Source: Comamonadaceae bacterium (GTDB taxonomy: Bacteria; Pseudomonadota; Gammaproteobacteria; Burkholderiales; Burkholderiaceae_C). From it: 33,873 bases of DNA. Every line of letters starts with the position of its first letter. The first letter of the stretch is position 1. Both the position numbers and the translations under genes were made by a program. Location of the stretch: positions 1 to 33,873 of the forward strand of contig CANFPJ010000016.1 in assembly GCA_947448885.1 (NCBI GenBank). The letters are read 5' to 3'. The notes below the pieces were generated by a model. That model did not search any database, was not told the DNA's origin, and worked only from the letters and a program-made list of their open reading frames with translations. Shown piece after piece: positions 7,674 through 16,083 of the stretch.

Positions 7674-8570
7674 TCATCCCAAGGGTTGGGGCACGAGCTT
7701 GGGTGACATGTATTCAACCAGGCAGTCCAAAAACACCCGCACCTTGGCCGGGAGCAAGCGGGTGGTGGTCACAGCATAGGCCTGTGCCGATGGAGGTGAC
7801 CAATCGGGGAGAACATGCACCAAGCGTTGCGCGGTCAAATCGTCTTGCACCCATTCGTGGGCTGTGATGGCAATGCCTTGGTCGCGCAAAGCCAATTGCT
7901 GCAACAAGCCCCGGTTATTGGCCACAAAAGTGCCCCCCACTTGTACAACCTCGCTGCGCCCATCCGCGTGGTGCAAAGCCCAAGGCGCATCCTTCATGCG
8001 CAGGCAATCGTGATCGCGCAAATCTGCGGGCAGCATGGGTGCCTTGTGCGATTGCACATAGCCTGGCGAAGCCACCAGCAAGGTCTTTAACTGGGCAATC
8101 GGACGCGCAATCAAACGGGTGTCCTTGGGTGGCCCCATGCGAATCGCCATGTCCACACCTTCGCCCATCAAGTCGGCTTGGTTGGGTGAGAGGTCCAGGT
8201 CAAATTGAATGCGGGGGTAGCGGCGCGCAAAGTCGGCCAGCACCGGGCTGAGGTAAATCACGCTGAAATCCACGGGCATCGATACCCGCAACACGCCGCT
8301 GGGCTGGGTGTGCAGCTCGCTCAGCGCTTGATGGGCCAACTCGGCCTCTTCAATGATGCGCTTGCAGTTGTCAAAGTACAAACGCCCACCTTCGGTCAAC
8401 TCCACCCGCCGCGTGCTGCGATTGAACAAACGCAAGCCCACATCGCGCTCCAACTCGGCAATCCGCCGCGACACCGTGGAGGGGGGTATGTCCAGCACCT
8501 CGGCGGCACGGCGAAAGCTGCTGGTTTTGGCCACCTGTACGAATAAATGCATATTTTTAAACGTTTCCAT
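7674..8570 (-). CDS. LysR-family transcriptional regulator
   Basis: A 298-residue LysR regulator from the ATG at 8570 (METFKNMHLF). The N-terminal winged helix-turn-helix covers about residues 1-60, with SSFRRAAEVLDIPPSTVSRR followed by GLRLFNRSTR and a Leu/Thr-Glu-Gly turn. The rest is the periplasmic-binding-like effector domain (from about residue 90, GVLRVSMPVDF). It belongs to the group typified by DhcR/AaeR-like regulators, but the effector is unknown. An in-frame TTG at 8597 is less likely. It is divergent from the membrane protein and NmrA-like genes, which are its likely targets by the usual LysR arrangement. Confidence 0.93.
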   Translation of the reverse strand: METFKNMHLFVQVAKTSSFRRAAEVLDIPPSTVSRRIAELERDVGLRLFNRSTRRVELTEGGRLYFDNCKRIIEEAELAHQALSELHTQPSGVLRVSMPVDFSVIYLSPVLADFARRYPRIQFDLDLSPNQADLMGEGVDMAIRMGPPKDTRLIARPIAQLKTLLVASPGYVQSHKAPMLPADLRDHDCLRMKDAPWALHHADGRSEVVQVGGTFVANNRGLLQQLALRDQGIAITAHEWVQDDLTAQRLVHVLPDWSPPSAQAYAVTTTRLLPAKVRVFLDCLVEYMSPKLVPQPLG

Positions 8571-8677
8571 GGGTTTATTGTGCCATTTATAAAACAATTA
8601 ATTCCATTAAATCGTCTTTATCTACTTTTATGCACCTATCACAATGCACCCATCTCAACTCTCCAGGGACTCACATC
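8571..8677. promoter_or_regulatory. Divergent intergenic region between lysR and the membrane-protein gene
   Basis: This 107-bp stretch is markedly richer in A and T than its surroundings, especially 8576-8632 (for example TTTATAAAACAATTAATT). That suits divergent promoters and a LysR operator. I could not fix a specific T-N11-A box or -10/-35 pair with confidence. CCAGGGA near 8663-8669 serves as the ribosome-binding site of the downstream gene. Confidence 0.5.
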
Positions 8678-9184
8678 ATGAACATGAACGCCACCCCCAA
8701 CGACGCGCCTTTGCGCACCCCCGCCAAAGTAGGCGCCGGTTTGTTTGTTTTGTGGAGCATCCTCCACATTTGGGTCGGGGTCGAAGGCCTGCACCAGTAC
8801 TTGGCAGGCAGCCCGATGAGCCAGTGGGCCATGCTCCTGGGCGGTCGCGCCATGCCGCGCGAGGCTTTTGTGCACGCCAGCGATGCCGCCACCGCTTTTG
8901 CCCACGGGCAATTGATCGTGAATTTCGCCGTGGATGTGGGCGGCTACGGTGTCCTTGGCTTGTTTGTGTCTTGGATGATTCTCAAGGGCCCTGCTTGGTT
9001 GGGTTATGTCATCGGCGTGTGGGTGATCGGCATCGCCGACCTCGCGTTTTTGTTCAGCATGGTCACCCCTGGGGTGATCGAACTCAACGCTGGCACCGTG
9101 GGCGGTCCGGTCATTTGGTTTTTGGCGCTGCTGATCACTCCGTTTGGCTTGCCCCCAATCAGCAAAACACCCACCCCTTCTTGA
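8678..9184 (+). CDS. Small integral membrane protein of unknown function
   Basis: The 168-residue product from the ATG at 8678 (MNMNATPNDAPL) has about four hydrophobic segments: near residues 20-40 (GLFVLWSILHIWVGV), 75-100, 105-125 (YVIGVWVIGIADLAFLF) and 140-155. There is a His in the first segment and no signal-peptide cleavage site. I do not recognise a functional family. It precedes the NmrA-like gene by 21 bases and is probably cotranscribed with it, divergently from lysR. Confidence 0.75.
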   Translation: MNMNATPNDAPLRTPAKVGAGLFVLWSILHIWVGVEGLHQYLAGSPMSQWAMLLGGRAMPREAFVHASDAATAFAHGQLIVNFAVDVGGYGVLGLFVSWMILKGPAWLGYVIGVWVIGIADLAFLFSMVTPGVIELNAGTVGGPVIWFLALLITPFGLPPISKTPTPS

Positions 9185-9205
9185 TGTTCAAAAAAAGGTT
9201 TGACC

Positions 9206-10093
9206 ATGTCCACTGAATCTGTACTTGTTCTCAACGCCACCGGCAAGGTCGGTCGCCAGGTTTGCCGCGCTCTGTGCGAGGCGGGCTTTGCGGTGCATGG
9301 CACCACCCGCTCAGCAAACAGCCACTTGCCAGCCCTGGGCGTGAACCCTGTGGTGTGCAACTACACGCAGCGCGCTGACCTTGACCGCGCCTTGGCACAA
9401 ACCGGTGCCCGCAAAATGTTTGTCATCACCGACTTTTTTGGTGCTGCCAAAAAGAGTGCGGCGCTTGAATTGGCCCAAGGTCAAATCGCCATTGACGCGG
9501 CCAAAGCCGCGGGGGTTGACCACTTGATTTTCATGAGCGTGGCCGACTTAGAGATGTTTGACGAGCACGTCACCCATTTGCACGCCAAGGTGGCGCTGGA
9601 GAAATACCTGCGCGCCTCAAGTGTGCCTTTTTCCATTTTGCGGCCCTGCGCATTTTTTGAAAATTTGGACGATCCGGCCAACTGGAACCCGCTCAAAAAA
9701 GGGGTGGTCAAGTTTTTAAGCCTTAAGCCCTGCAAGTTCTGCGCAACCTACGACATTGGCCGCGCCGCGGCGATCCAACTCAAAAACCCCGCCCAATGGC
9801 TGGGCAAAACCTTGGACGTGATCGGCTGGGAAGGTGACTTGACGCAAGTGGCCGCAGCTTTGCAAAAAGTCAGCGGCATGCCCGTGAAAGCCAAATTGGC
9901 CATGCCGATTTTTCTGCGCCGCCTTTTTCTCAAAGACATTCACCACATGTTTTTGTATTACGAAGAACAAAAAGGCCCGCGCGGCACGCCCGAAGCATTC
10001 AAACAAATCCTGCCCGACGCCTTATCGGCCGAGGGCTGGTTTCGCTTTCATGGGCGCTATGCCAATGGGGAACCGATTGCGCCAACGGTCTGA
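9206..10093 (+). CDS. NmrA-like NAD(P)-binding Rossmann protein
   Basis: A 295-residue atypical short-chain dehydrogenase of the NmrA/NAD(P)H-binding group. The N-terminal NATGKVGRQVCRALCEAG (about 10-27) is the dinucleotide-binding loop, followed by a TTRS segment that can bind the 2'-phosphate of NADP. DHLIFMSVADLEMF and FSILRPCAFFENL are the expected core strands. The Tyr-x3-Lys of classical SDR enzymes is not seen in the usual place; instead HAKVALEKYL occurs, as in NmrA-like proteins. An AAAAAAGG ribosome-binding site precedes the ATG at 9206. It may be a redox sensor or a reductase; the target is unknown. Confidence 0.85.
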   Translation: MSTESVLVLNATGKVGRQVCRALCEAGFAVHGTTRSANSHLPALGVNPVVCNYTQRADLDRALAQTGARKMFVITDFFGAAKKSAALELAQGQIAIDAAKAAGVDHLIFMSVADLEMFDEHVTHLHAKVALEKYLRASSVPFSILRPCAFFENLDDPANWNPLKKGVVKFLSLKPCKFCATYDIGRAAAIQLKNPAQWLGKTLDVIGWEGDLTQVAAALQKVSGMPVKAKLAMPIFLRRLFLKDIHHMFLYYEEQKGPRGTPEAFKQILPDALSAEGWFRFHGRYANGEPIAPTV

Positions 10094-10104
10094 TGGCAGC
10101 GCGG

Positions 10105-11073
10105 TCAATCGACTTTGATCTTGGCGTCTGTGATGACCTTGCGGTAAGCGGCTAAGTCTTTGGCCAGGGTTGCACCCAAATCAGCCGCCGATGAACTTTT
10201 GGGCTCGTAGCCCAGGTCTATCAAACGTTGGCGCAGTGCCGGTTGCGCCAACACCTTGACCAGGGCTGCGTTGAGTTGTGCGACCACCGCTGTCGGTGTG
10301 CTGGCCGGCACAAAGATGCCTTGCCAACCTTCGTAGTCAAAGCCGGGCAAGCCTGCTTCGGCGAGCGTAGGAACCTCCGGGATCAGAGACAAGCGCTTGG
10401 TGCTGGTCACGGCCAAGGCCAAGGCCTTGTATTTACCCGCCTTGAGGTGGGGCAGAGAAATGGCCAAAGTGTCCATGGCGATGGGGATCTCGCCCGATAG
10501 GAGGGCCACGTTCATGGGCGCGTTGCCTTTGTAAGGCACATGGAAAATATCGATGCCAGCCGCACTCTTGAACATCTCCATGCCCAGGTGCAAAGGCCCG
10601 CCCGGGCCCGATGAGCCATAAGCCAGTTTGCCCGGTTGCGATTTGGCCGCAGCCACCAATTCAGCCACCGTCTTATAGGGCGACTGCCCGTTGACCAAAA
10701 TCAACATGGCATAGGTGGCCACACTGGAAACCGGTTTGAAATCTTTCACCGCATCCCAATCGATTTTTTGCAAATGGGGCAAAGCGGCCTGGCCATTGTT
10801 GGCAAACAACAGGGTATAGCCGTCTCCCGCCGACTTGGCCACCACGGAGGCACCCAATGCGCCGCCCGCGCCCGCTCGGTTGTCGACCAACACGGGTTGC
10901 TGGAGTTCTGCCGACAAACGTTCGGCCACCGCGCGGGCCACAGCGTCCACGCCGCCACCCGCCGGAAAGGGTACGACCAATTTGATGGCTCTTTGCGGGT
11001 AGTCTTGGGCGAACACCGGCCCATGCAGCAACCAGCCACACAAAAGCAAGCAAGCGAATTTAAATGTCTGCAT
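10105..11073 (-). CDS. Bug/TctC-family periplasmic solute-binding protein (Bug-1)
   Basis: A 322-residue tripartite-tricarboxylate-transporter-type binding protein. From the ATG at 11073 it has a Sec signal (MQTFKFACLLLCGWLLHGPVFAQ) and then the Bug signature: AIKLVVPFPAGGGVDAVAR with the ligand-contacting Gly-rich loop, NRAGAGGALGASVVAKSAGDGYTLL, and FHVPYKGNAP. Bug proteins bind carboxylates, amides or aromatic acids and are very often orphans in Burkholderiales. It is the last gene of the long minus-strand cluster, 55 bases after the SMP-30 gene. No TctA/TctB membrane genes lie in the window. Confidence 0.93.
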   Translation of the reverse strand: MQTFKFACLLLCGWLLHGPVFAQDYPQRAIKLVVPFPAGGGVDAVARAVAERLSAELQQPVLVDNRAGAGGALGASVVAKSAGDGYTLLFANNGQAALPHLQKIDWDAVKDFKPVSSVATYAMLILVNGQSPYKTVAELVAAAKSQPGKLAYGSSGPGGPLHLGMEMFKSAAGIDIFHVPYKGNAPMNVALLSGEIPIAMDTLAISLPHLKAGKYKALALAVTSTKRLSLIPEVPTLAEAGLPGFDYEGWQGIFVPASTPTAVVAQLNAALVKVLAQPALRQRLIDLGYEPKSSSAADLGATLAKDLAAYRKVITDAKIKVD

Positions 11074-11128
11074 GATCGAGTCTTTGATGTAATGCCTGGC
11101 GGCGGTGATAACGGTGTGGCGCATCCGC

Positions 11129-12169
11129 TCAATAGGCCACGGCCCCTTGCGTATTGACGAACAAGGCATACAGCGAATGGCTGCTGGTCATGTACAAGCG
11201 GTTGCGTTGCGGCCCGCCAAAAGCCAGGTTGGCGCAACGCTCGGGCAGGTGGATGTGGCCAATGGCCTGGCCTTGGGGATTGAACACCCGTACCCCGTCC
11301 AAAGCCGCCAAGTCAGCGCCCACTGAGCCGTCACTGCCCCAGCCACACCAGATATTTCCGTCCACGTCCACCTTGATGCCATCCAAAGCACCCGGTCCTT
11401 GGGCGTCAATGAGCAGGGTTTTGTCTGTCAGGGTGCCGCTTGCGTTGGCGCGGTAGCGCCACACCAAGCGGTGCGGTTTGGCGCGCGACTCCACCACATA
11501 CAAGTGGCTTTGGTCGGGGCTGAAGGCCAGGCCATTGGGGCCTTGCAGGTCACTCACCACCACGCTGAGGGCGCCGGTTTGGCCATCAATGCGGTAAACG
11601 TTTTGCCCCAATTCGGGTATGGCGGGCTCGCCCTCCCAATGGCCGCTGATGCCAAACACCGGGTCGGTGAACCAAATGCTGCCGTCTGCTCCGCACACAA
11701 TGTCGTTGGGCGAGTTCAGGCGCTTGCCCTCAAAGCGATCGGCCAGCACGCTGATGCGCCCATCATGCTCGGTGCGGGTGACCCGCCGCCCCAGGTGTTC
11801 ACAAGCCAATAAGCGGCCTTGGCGGTCGCGGCACAGACCGTTGGCGAACTGCGACGGGGCGCGAAAAACACTGGTGTGCCCACTGACCTCATCAAAGCGC
11901 AGGATGCGGTTGTTGGGGATGTCTGAAAACAACAAAGCACGGTGGTCCCCGAAATAAACCGGTCCTTCGGCCCAACGCAAGCCGCTGGCCAATTGCTCGA
12001 CACCCGCACTGAACAAACGGTAGCGGGCAAAAGAGGGGTCGATGATTTCAATCGCCGGGTCGGGCGAACGGTGCGCCGCCACAAAGTTCACGTGCGCGCT
12101 GGCAGACACGGCCGTGTGGGGTTGGTTGCGCCAGATGTCGGTGTCTTGCGGGGGAAAGGCTGTGCTCAT
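11129..12169 (-). CDS. SMP-30/gluconolactonase-like lactonase
   Basis: A 346-residue six-bladed beta-propeller of the SMP-30/gluconolaconase/LRE family, which hydrolyses sugar or other lactones using a divalent metal. The expected metal ligands are all present: Glu68 in RWAEGPVYF, Asn155 in LNSPNDIV and Asp263 in LDGIKVD; Asn212 in GPNGLAFSPD lines the site. No signal peptide is seen, so it should act in the cytoplasm. It lies between the NTF2-like gene and Bug-1 in the cluster, where a lactone intermediate from ring cleavage or sugar-acid breakdown would be a logical substrate. That role is inference. Confidence 0.9.
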   Translation of the reverse strand: MSTAFPPQDTDIWRNQPHTAVSASAHVNFVAAHRSPDPAIEIIDPSFARYRLFSAGVEQLASGLRWAEGPVYFGDHRALLFSDIPNNRILRFDEVSGHTSVFRAPSQFANGLCRDRQGRLLACEHLGRRVTRTEHDGRISVLADRFEGKRLNSPNDIVCGADGSIWFTDPVFGISGHWEGEPAIPELGQNVYRIDGQTGALSVVVSDLQGPNGLAFSPDQSHLYVVESRAKPHRLVWRYRANASGTLTDKTLLIDAQGPGALDGIKVDVDGNIWCGWGSDGSVGADLAALDGVRVFNPQGQAIGHIHLPERCANLAFGGPQRNRLYMTSSHSLYALFVNTQGAVAY

Positions 12170-12235
12170 ATCGGGGTGGCTCCTAAAGAGGTGGTCTCAA
12201 CGCGGTGCTCAAACCAGTTGACCACTGCGCAGGGC

Positions 12236-12820
12236 TTAGCCCCGCAACCAGTCTTGCGCCATATGGTAGAGCTGCGTTTGTTCGGGTGAATTGTGTTGTA
12301 CCAGGTCGGGCGTGATGGTCGCGCCTTGCAAAGACTGCATGTAGGTGATGTGGCAATAGGCTTTGGGCAAACGCGACAAGCGCTCGGCGTCCAGCTTCAA
12401 CACAGCGCTGGGGTCCACTGGGTCCATGCGGTCTTTTTCATGGATGGGGTGGCGCTGCTGGATGCACCAACGGCCCTGGTGACGCACAAAAAAGTCCAAA
12501 AACCGGCCCCAAGCAGTGATGTCAACCGCCACCCCATCCAGCGCGGCGCGCAGCATCAGCACCATGCGGGTTTCGGCCAAAGCTTTGTCACCCAAGATCT
12601 CGATGCTGCTGGCGCCAATCGAATGCAAAGACTGTGGGGCTTGGGGGTTGTTTGCGCCTTTGATCGAGGCAGCGATGAAGTCCTCTGCGCTGCCCACCAT
12701 CCAGGTGGTTTTGACACTGGCACCCGGCGCATAACAGCGGCGCAATCCCTCCCACTGGCGGGTGTCGCGGCACAGCGCCCAATGGCGCACCACTTGCTCA
12801 ATGGCGTGAGCGTCAGTCAC
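12236..12820 (-). CDS. NTF2/SnoaL-like protein A (SnoaL_4 type)
   Basis: A 194-residue alpha+beta-barrel protein of the NTF2-like superfamily. The N-terminal AIEQVVRHWALCRDTRQWEGLRRCYAPGA is the usual helix pair, and AWGRFLDFFVRHQGRWCIQQR is the core sheet. A C-terminal HEKDRMDPVDP block (with a following L-D) is shared with the protein at 23114-23719. The family includes ring-hydroxylating dioxygenase beta-like proteins, isomerases and dehydratases, so the reaction is not determined. The start is GTG at 12820, overlapping the Bug-2 stop by 8 bases, so the two are translationally coupled. Confidence 0.8.
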   Translation of the reverse strand: MTDAHAIEQVVRHWALCRDTRQWEGLRRCYAPGASVKTTWMVGSAEDFIAASIKGANNPQAPQSLHSIGASSIEILGDKALAETRMVLMLRAALDGVAVDITAWGRFLDFFVRHQGRWCIQQRHPIHEKDRMDPVDPSAVLKLDAERLSRLPKAYCHITYMQSLQGATITPDLVQHNSPEQTQLYHMAQDWLRG

Positions 12821-13790
12821 CTGAAATGCCTGCTTGCTTTAAAAAGCGCGTCCATTTTTCGGCCTCGGCGCGTGAATAAATTTCAGCTTCCGGGACCGAC
12901 ATGCCCATCATGCGCCAGCCCCCTTTTTCCAAGCGCTGGCGCAACTCGGGCTGGGCGGTGACCTTGGCCAGGCCTGCGCGCAGTTTCTCCAATACCGCTG
13001 CGGGGGTTTTGGCCGGGGCAAAAATACCAATCCAACTCTCCATCTCCAGACCATCCACGCCGGCCTCGCGGGCGGTGGGGATTTGCGGCATGGACAACTC
13101 GCGCCGGGTGCCAGAGGTGGCCAAGGGTTTGATGCGACCGGCCTCGATCAGTGGTTGAGCGGTGGTGGTGTTGTCAAAGAACAAATCGACCCGCCCGCCC
13201 AACATGTCGGTGTAGGCCGGTTGGGCGCCTTTGTAGGGAATCTCCACGATGTCCACTTTGGCCAACTGTTTGAACAACACCCCAGCCACGTGTTGGCCTG
13301 ACCCGGCACCCCCTGTGGCCAAGCTCAATTTGCCTGGGTTTTGCAGGGCAAAGGTGATGACTTCCTTCAAGGTGTTTTGCGGCAGGTCTTTGCGCGCCAC
13401 CAAGGTGTAGCTGAAGCTGGCCATCAAGCCCACCGGCGTGAAGTCGGCGGCACTGTACTGTGGGCTCTTGTACAGCCCCAGGTTGAGCGCCATGTTGGCC
13501 AAGCCGCCGACCACCAAGGTGTAGCCATCGGGCGCCGAGTTGGCCACAAACTGCGTGCCCACCAAGGTGCCTGCGCCCGTGCGGTTTTCGACCACCATGG
13601 ATTGGCCCAGTTCCTGACCCAGCCGTTCAGCCACCAACCGGCCAATCACGTCATAGCCACCACCCGGCGCGGTGGGCACGATGATGCGAATGGGTTTGCT
13701 GGGATAGGGGGTTTGCGCCAACACTGGGGTTGCGCTCAAACACGCGGCCAAACAGGCCGACAACATCAAACGGCGTTTCCATGGGTTCAT
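12813..13790 (-). CDS. Bug/TctC-family periplasmic solute-binding protein (Bug-2)
   Basis: 325 residues from the ATG at 13790, with AAGGGA as ribosome-binding site. It has a Sec signal (MNPWKRRLMLSACLAACLSA ending at VLAQ), IRIIVPTAPGGGYDVIGR for the first ligand loop, NRTGAGTLVGTQFVAN then APDGYTLVVG, and IPYKGAQPAYTDMLGGRVD for the second loop. Many of these blocks (SYTLVARKDLP, GSGQH, GAQPAYTD) recur in Bug-3 at 23723-24700, so the two are close paralogues and may bind related ligands. The frame is open upstream to 13880, but the signal peptide fixes the start. Confidence 0.93.
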   Translation of the reverse strand: MNPWKRRLMLSACLAACLSATPVLAQTPYPSKPIRIIVPTAPGGGYDVIGRLVAERLGQELGQSMVVENRTGAGTLVGTQFVANSAPDGYTLVVGGLANMALNLGLYKSPQYSAADFTPVGLMASFSYTLVARKDLPQNTLKEVITFALQNPGKLSLATGGAGSGQHVAGVLFKQLAKVDIVEIPYKGAQPAYTDMLGGRVDLFFDNTTTAQPLIEAGRIKPLATSGTRRELSMPQIPTAREAGVDGLEMESWIGIFAPAKTPAAVLEKLRAGLAKVTAQPELRQRLEKGGWRMMGMSVPEAEIYSRAEAEKWTRFLKQAGISGD

Positions 13791-13913
13791 GTGGTTTCCC
13801 TTATCGAGTTCATGCCGCAATAAATCCCAGCCGCACCACCGTTGACCAGGGGCAACAGGGCGCCGTGAAGGTTGGCTCACCCATCGCTGGATGAGTCAGC
13901 TCAGCCCACACCC

Positions 13914-14933
13914 TCAAGGCATGGTGTGCTTGAGGGCGCGCTCGAAGTACGACAGGTCTAAGAATTTTTCAGGGGCTGGGGCTTGACCACCCCATTGGCC
14001 CTCGATGTCCGCTCGCAAGGCCAACACATTCTTGAAACCTTGCAGATCCAGCGCACAGTCTTTGGACAAGCCGCTACCGGGCAGCATCAACTCGCGATAG
14101 GTCAATTCGGTGAGCCGGTCGTCGAGTTTGAGTTCGCGCTTGAGCACCGCCAGCACCTGGGTCTTTTGCAGGGGGTCTTGGGCTGCGCGGCAACCTTCGA
14201 TATAAGCCGCCATGTATCGCTCAAGCGCCGAGGCGTTGGCCTTGGCCCAAGGCCGCATCACGAACGCACCCACCGCTTGGTAAGGTCCGTACAGCTCAAT
14301 GGTTCGCCCCAGGCTTTTGGCACCTCGGTCGCGGGCGATGAAATTCCAGGGCGGGTTGAGCATGGTGGCTGCACCCGCAGGGGTGTCCAGCCCTTTGGTG
14401 CGGGTTTCAGACCCGCCCAAGGGGTCGAGCTGGTAGTCGCGACCATCGAGCAAACCTGCGTTCTTGAACACCTTGCGCCCGATCAAAGCGTAAGCGGTAT
14501 TGGGCGCATCCACCACATAAGTGCGGCCACGGATATCAGCGGGCTTGTTGATGTCTTGGCGCACCAGCAACTCGTTCATGCCACCGTCGCCACCGGCAAT
14601 GATGATGACGTCGTTCTTGGCCACTTCGATCATGGCCACAGCGTTGTCCACCGCGGCGTGGGCGATTTCAAAACGGCCCGCCGCCAAACCCGCGCGCTGC
14701 TGATCCGAGTTGGGCGTGAACTGCATCTCCAAGCTGATGCCACGGCGCTGGAAATATCCTTTTTCCAAACCCATATAAATGGGAATGTTGCTGCCACCGC
14801 GAAACACGTTGACGCGCAAGGTGACCGGGTCATTGGCCGGGGCCACCACAGGGCTGGGTGCGGCACAGGCCGCCAACAACGCCAAGGCGGCCCAAATGGG
14901 AGAGTGCTTCAATCGTTGCAGCAAGGGTTTCAT
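13914..14933 (-). CDS. NMT1/SsuA-type ABC substrate-binding lipoprotein
   Basis: A 339-residue periplasmic binding protein. From the ATG at 14933 the N-terminus MKPLLQRLKHSPIWAALALL runs into LLAAC with Cys23, a lipobox. Then comes TLRVNVFRGGSNIPIYMGLEKGYFQRRGI, the typical opening of the NMT1/SsuA/TauA family, and FEIAHAAVDNAVAMIEV and AGGDGGMNELLVRQD for the ligand region. AGGAG precedes the start at good spacing, 16 bases after the amidohydrolase stop. Proteins of this type bind sulfonates, pyrimidine precursors or aromatic acids. No matching SsuB/SsuC-type ATPase and permease lie in the window. Confidence 0.87.
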   Translation of the reverse strand: MKPLLQRLKHSPIWAALALLAACAAPSPVVAPANDPVTLRVNVFRGGSNIPIYMGLEKGYFQRRGISLEMQFTPNSDQQRAGLAAGRFEIAHAAVDNAVAMIEVAKNDVIIIAGGDGGMNELLVRQDINKPADIRGRTYVVDAPNTAYALIGRKVFKNAGLLDGRDYQLDPLGGSETRTKGLDTPAGAATMLNPPWNFIARDRGAKSLGRTIELYGPYQAVGAFVMRPWAKANASALERYMAAYIEGCRAAQDPLQKTQVLAVLKRELKLDDRLTELTYRELMLPGSGLSKDCALDLQGFKNVLALRADIEGQWGGQAPAPEKFLDLSYFERALKHTMP

Positions 14934-14949
14934 CCAGTTGCTCCTGTGG

Positions 14950-16053
14950 TCAGCGGGCCAGCAAACGGTTGGCGTTGCCTTGCTGAATTTGCGCCAGGAC
15001 CTGGGCATCCAAACCCAATTGGGTCAGGGCGGCGGCTTGGGTGTCCATGGCCACATAGGGGTAGTCGCTGCCGTACACCACTTGGGTCGATGGGATGAGC
15101 TTGAGCAAGGCTGCCATCGGTGCCGGGTGGGTCGCGTTGGCGGTGTCGTAGTAGAGGCGTTTGAGTTCGGCCTCAATGCCGTTGGGTGCGAACATGGCGG
15201 CGTTTTTGGCGTTGCCATGGAAAAAGTTAACCCGGCCCGCCAGCATTGGGATGGTGCCGCCGGCGTGCGAGAACAACCATTTGATGTCGCGGAACTTGGC
15301 TAAGGTGCCTGTCAGCAGCAAATTGACCACGGCGCGGGTGGTGTCGTGCGGCACCTCAATCACTGCCGGGAAGGTGCCTGTGTTCAAGCGCCCACAGCAA
15401 CTGGCCGCCAAGGGGTGGAAATACACCACCGCTTTGCGCCGGTTGAGTTCTTCAAAAATGGGCGCAAAGTCGGGGTGACCTGGCCATTTGTCACCGTAAT
15501 TGGTTTGGATGCCCACGCCGTCGGCTTTGAGCACATCAAATGCGTATTCAATCTCTTTGAGTGTGCTGGGCACATCGATCATGTTGAGCGCGGCAAACAA
15601 ACCAAAACGCCCTTTGAAGTCGCGCACCATCTCGGCGCCGTAGTCGTTGACCGAGCGCACCATTTCAATCACTTTGGGCAATGGCATGTCAAACCACACG
15701 CCCGGGGTGGAGGCCATCGACAAAATCGATTTGCGCACACCGGCTTTGTCCATGTCGGCCACGGCACCTTCGCGGGTCCAGCGCTCTTGCTGCGGGAAGT
15801 GGGGGATCTTGCGCTGATCTTCCCAATCAAACCATGCCTTTTGATAAGCCGGCGGATAGTAATGGTGATGGGTATCGACCAAGCCTGCGCCACTTTGTGC
15901 CGACACCGAAGCGCCAGAAAGCCCCAAAGCGCTCAAAACGCCCAAGCCGCCAATGCCCTTGAGCACTTGTCGCCGCTGGGGTTGATCGGGGGTGCACCCG
16001 ATGCATGTCAACGAGTGGTGTGTGCATGAACCTGAAAGCAGCGATGTGAACAT
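14950..16053 (-). CDS. Tat-exported amidohydrolase_2 family protein
   Basis: A 367-residue metal-dependent TIM-barrel protein related to ACMSD, LigI/LigW and gamma-resorcylate decarboxylases. The N-terminus has a long n-region with QRRQVLKGIGGLGVLSALG (arginines 27-28), a Tat signal ending near VSAQ. The mature part opens with LVDTHHHYYPP: Asp60, His62 and His64 form the DxHxH metal motif. YFHPLAAS and FSHAGG give the later histidines and VYGSDYPY the final Asp. AAGGAG precedes the ATG. Family members decarboxylate or hydrolyse ring-derived acids. Export is unusual for them, and the substrate is unknown. Confidence 0.88.
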   Translation of the reverse strand: MFTSLLSGSCTHHSLTCIGCTPDQPQRRQVLKGIGGLGVLSALGLSGASVSAQSGAGLVDTHHHYYPPAYQKAWFDWEDQRKIPHFPQQERWTREGAVADMDKAGVRKSILSMASTPGVWFDMPLPKVIEMVRSVNDYGAEMVRDFKGRFGLFAALNMIDVPSTLKEIEYAFDVLKADGVGIQTNYGDKWPGHPDFAPIFEELNRRKAVVYFHPLAASCCGRLNTGTFPAVIEVPHDTTRAVVNLLLTGTLAKFRDIKWLFSHAGGTIPMLAGRVNFFHGNAKNAAMFAPNGIEAELKRLYYDTANATHPAPMAALLKLIPSTQVVYGSDYPYVAMDTQAAALTQLGLDAQVLAQIQQGNANRLLAR

Positions 16054-16083
16054 GAGCGTCTCCTTGTGGTTGATTTGTCTGGC

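Noticed and set aside
13791-13913. Terminator or small gene between Bug-2 and the SsuA-type gene
   Set aside because: Only a weak imperfect stem (CTCACCCA/TGGATGAG) without a T run, and no credible ORF; transcription probably continues.
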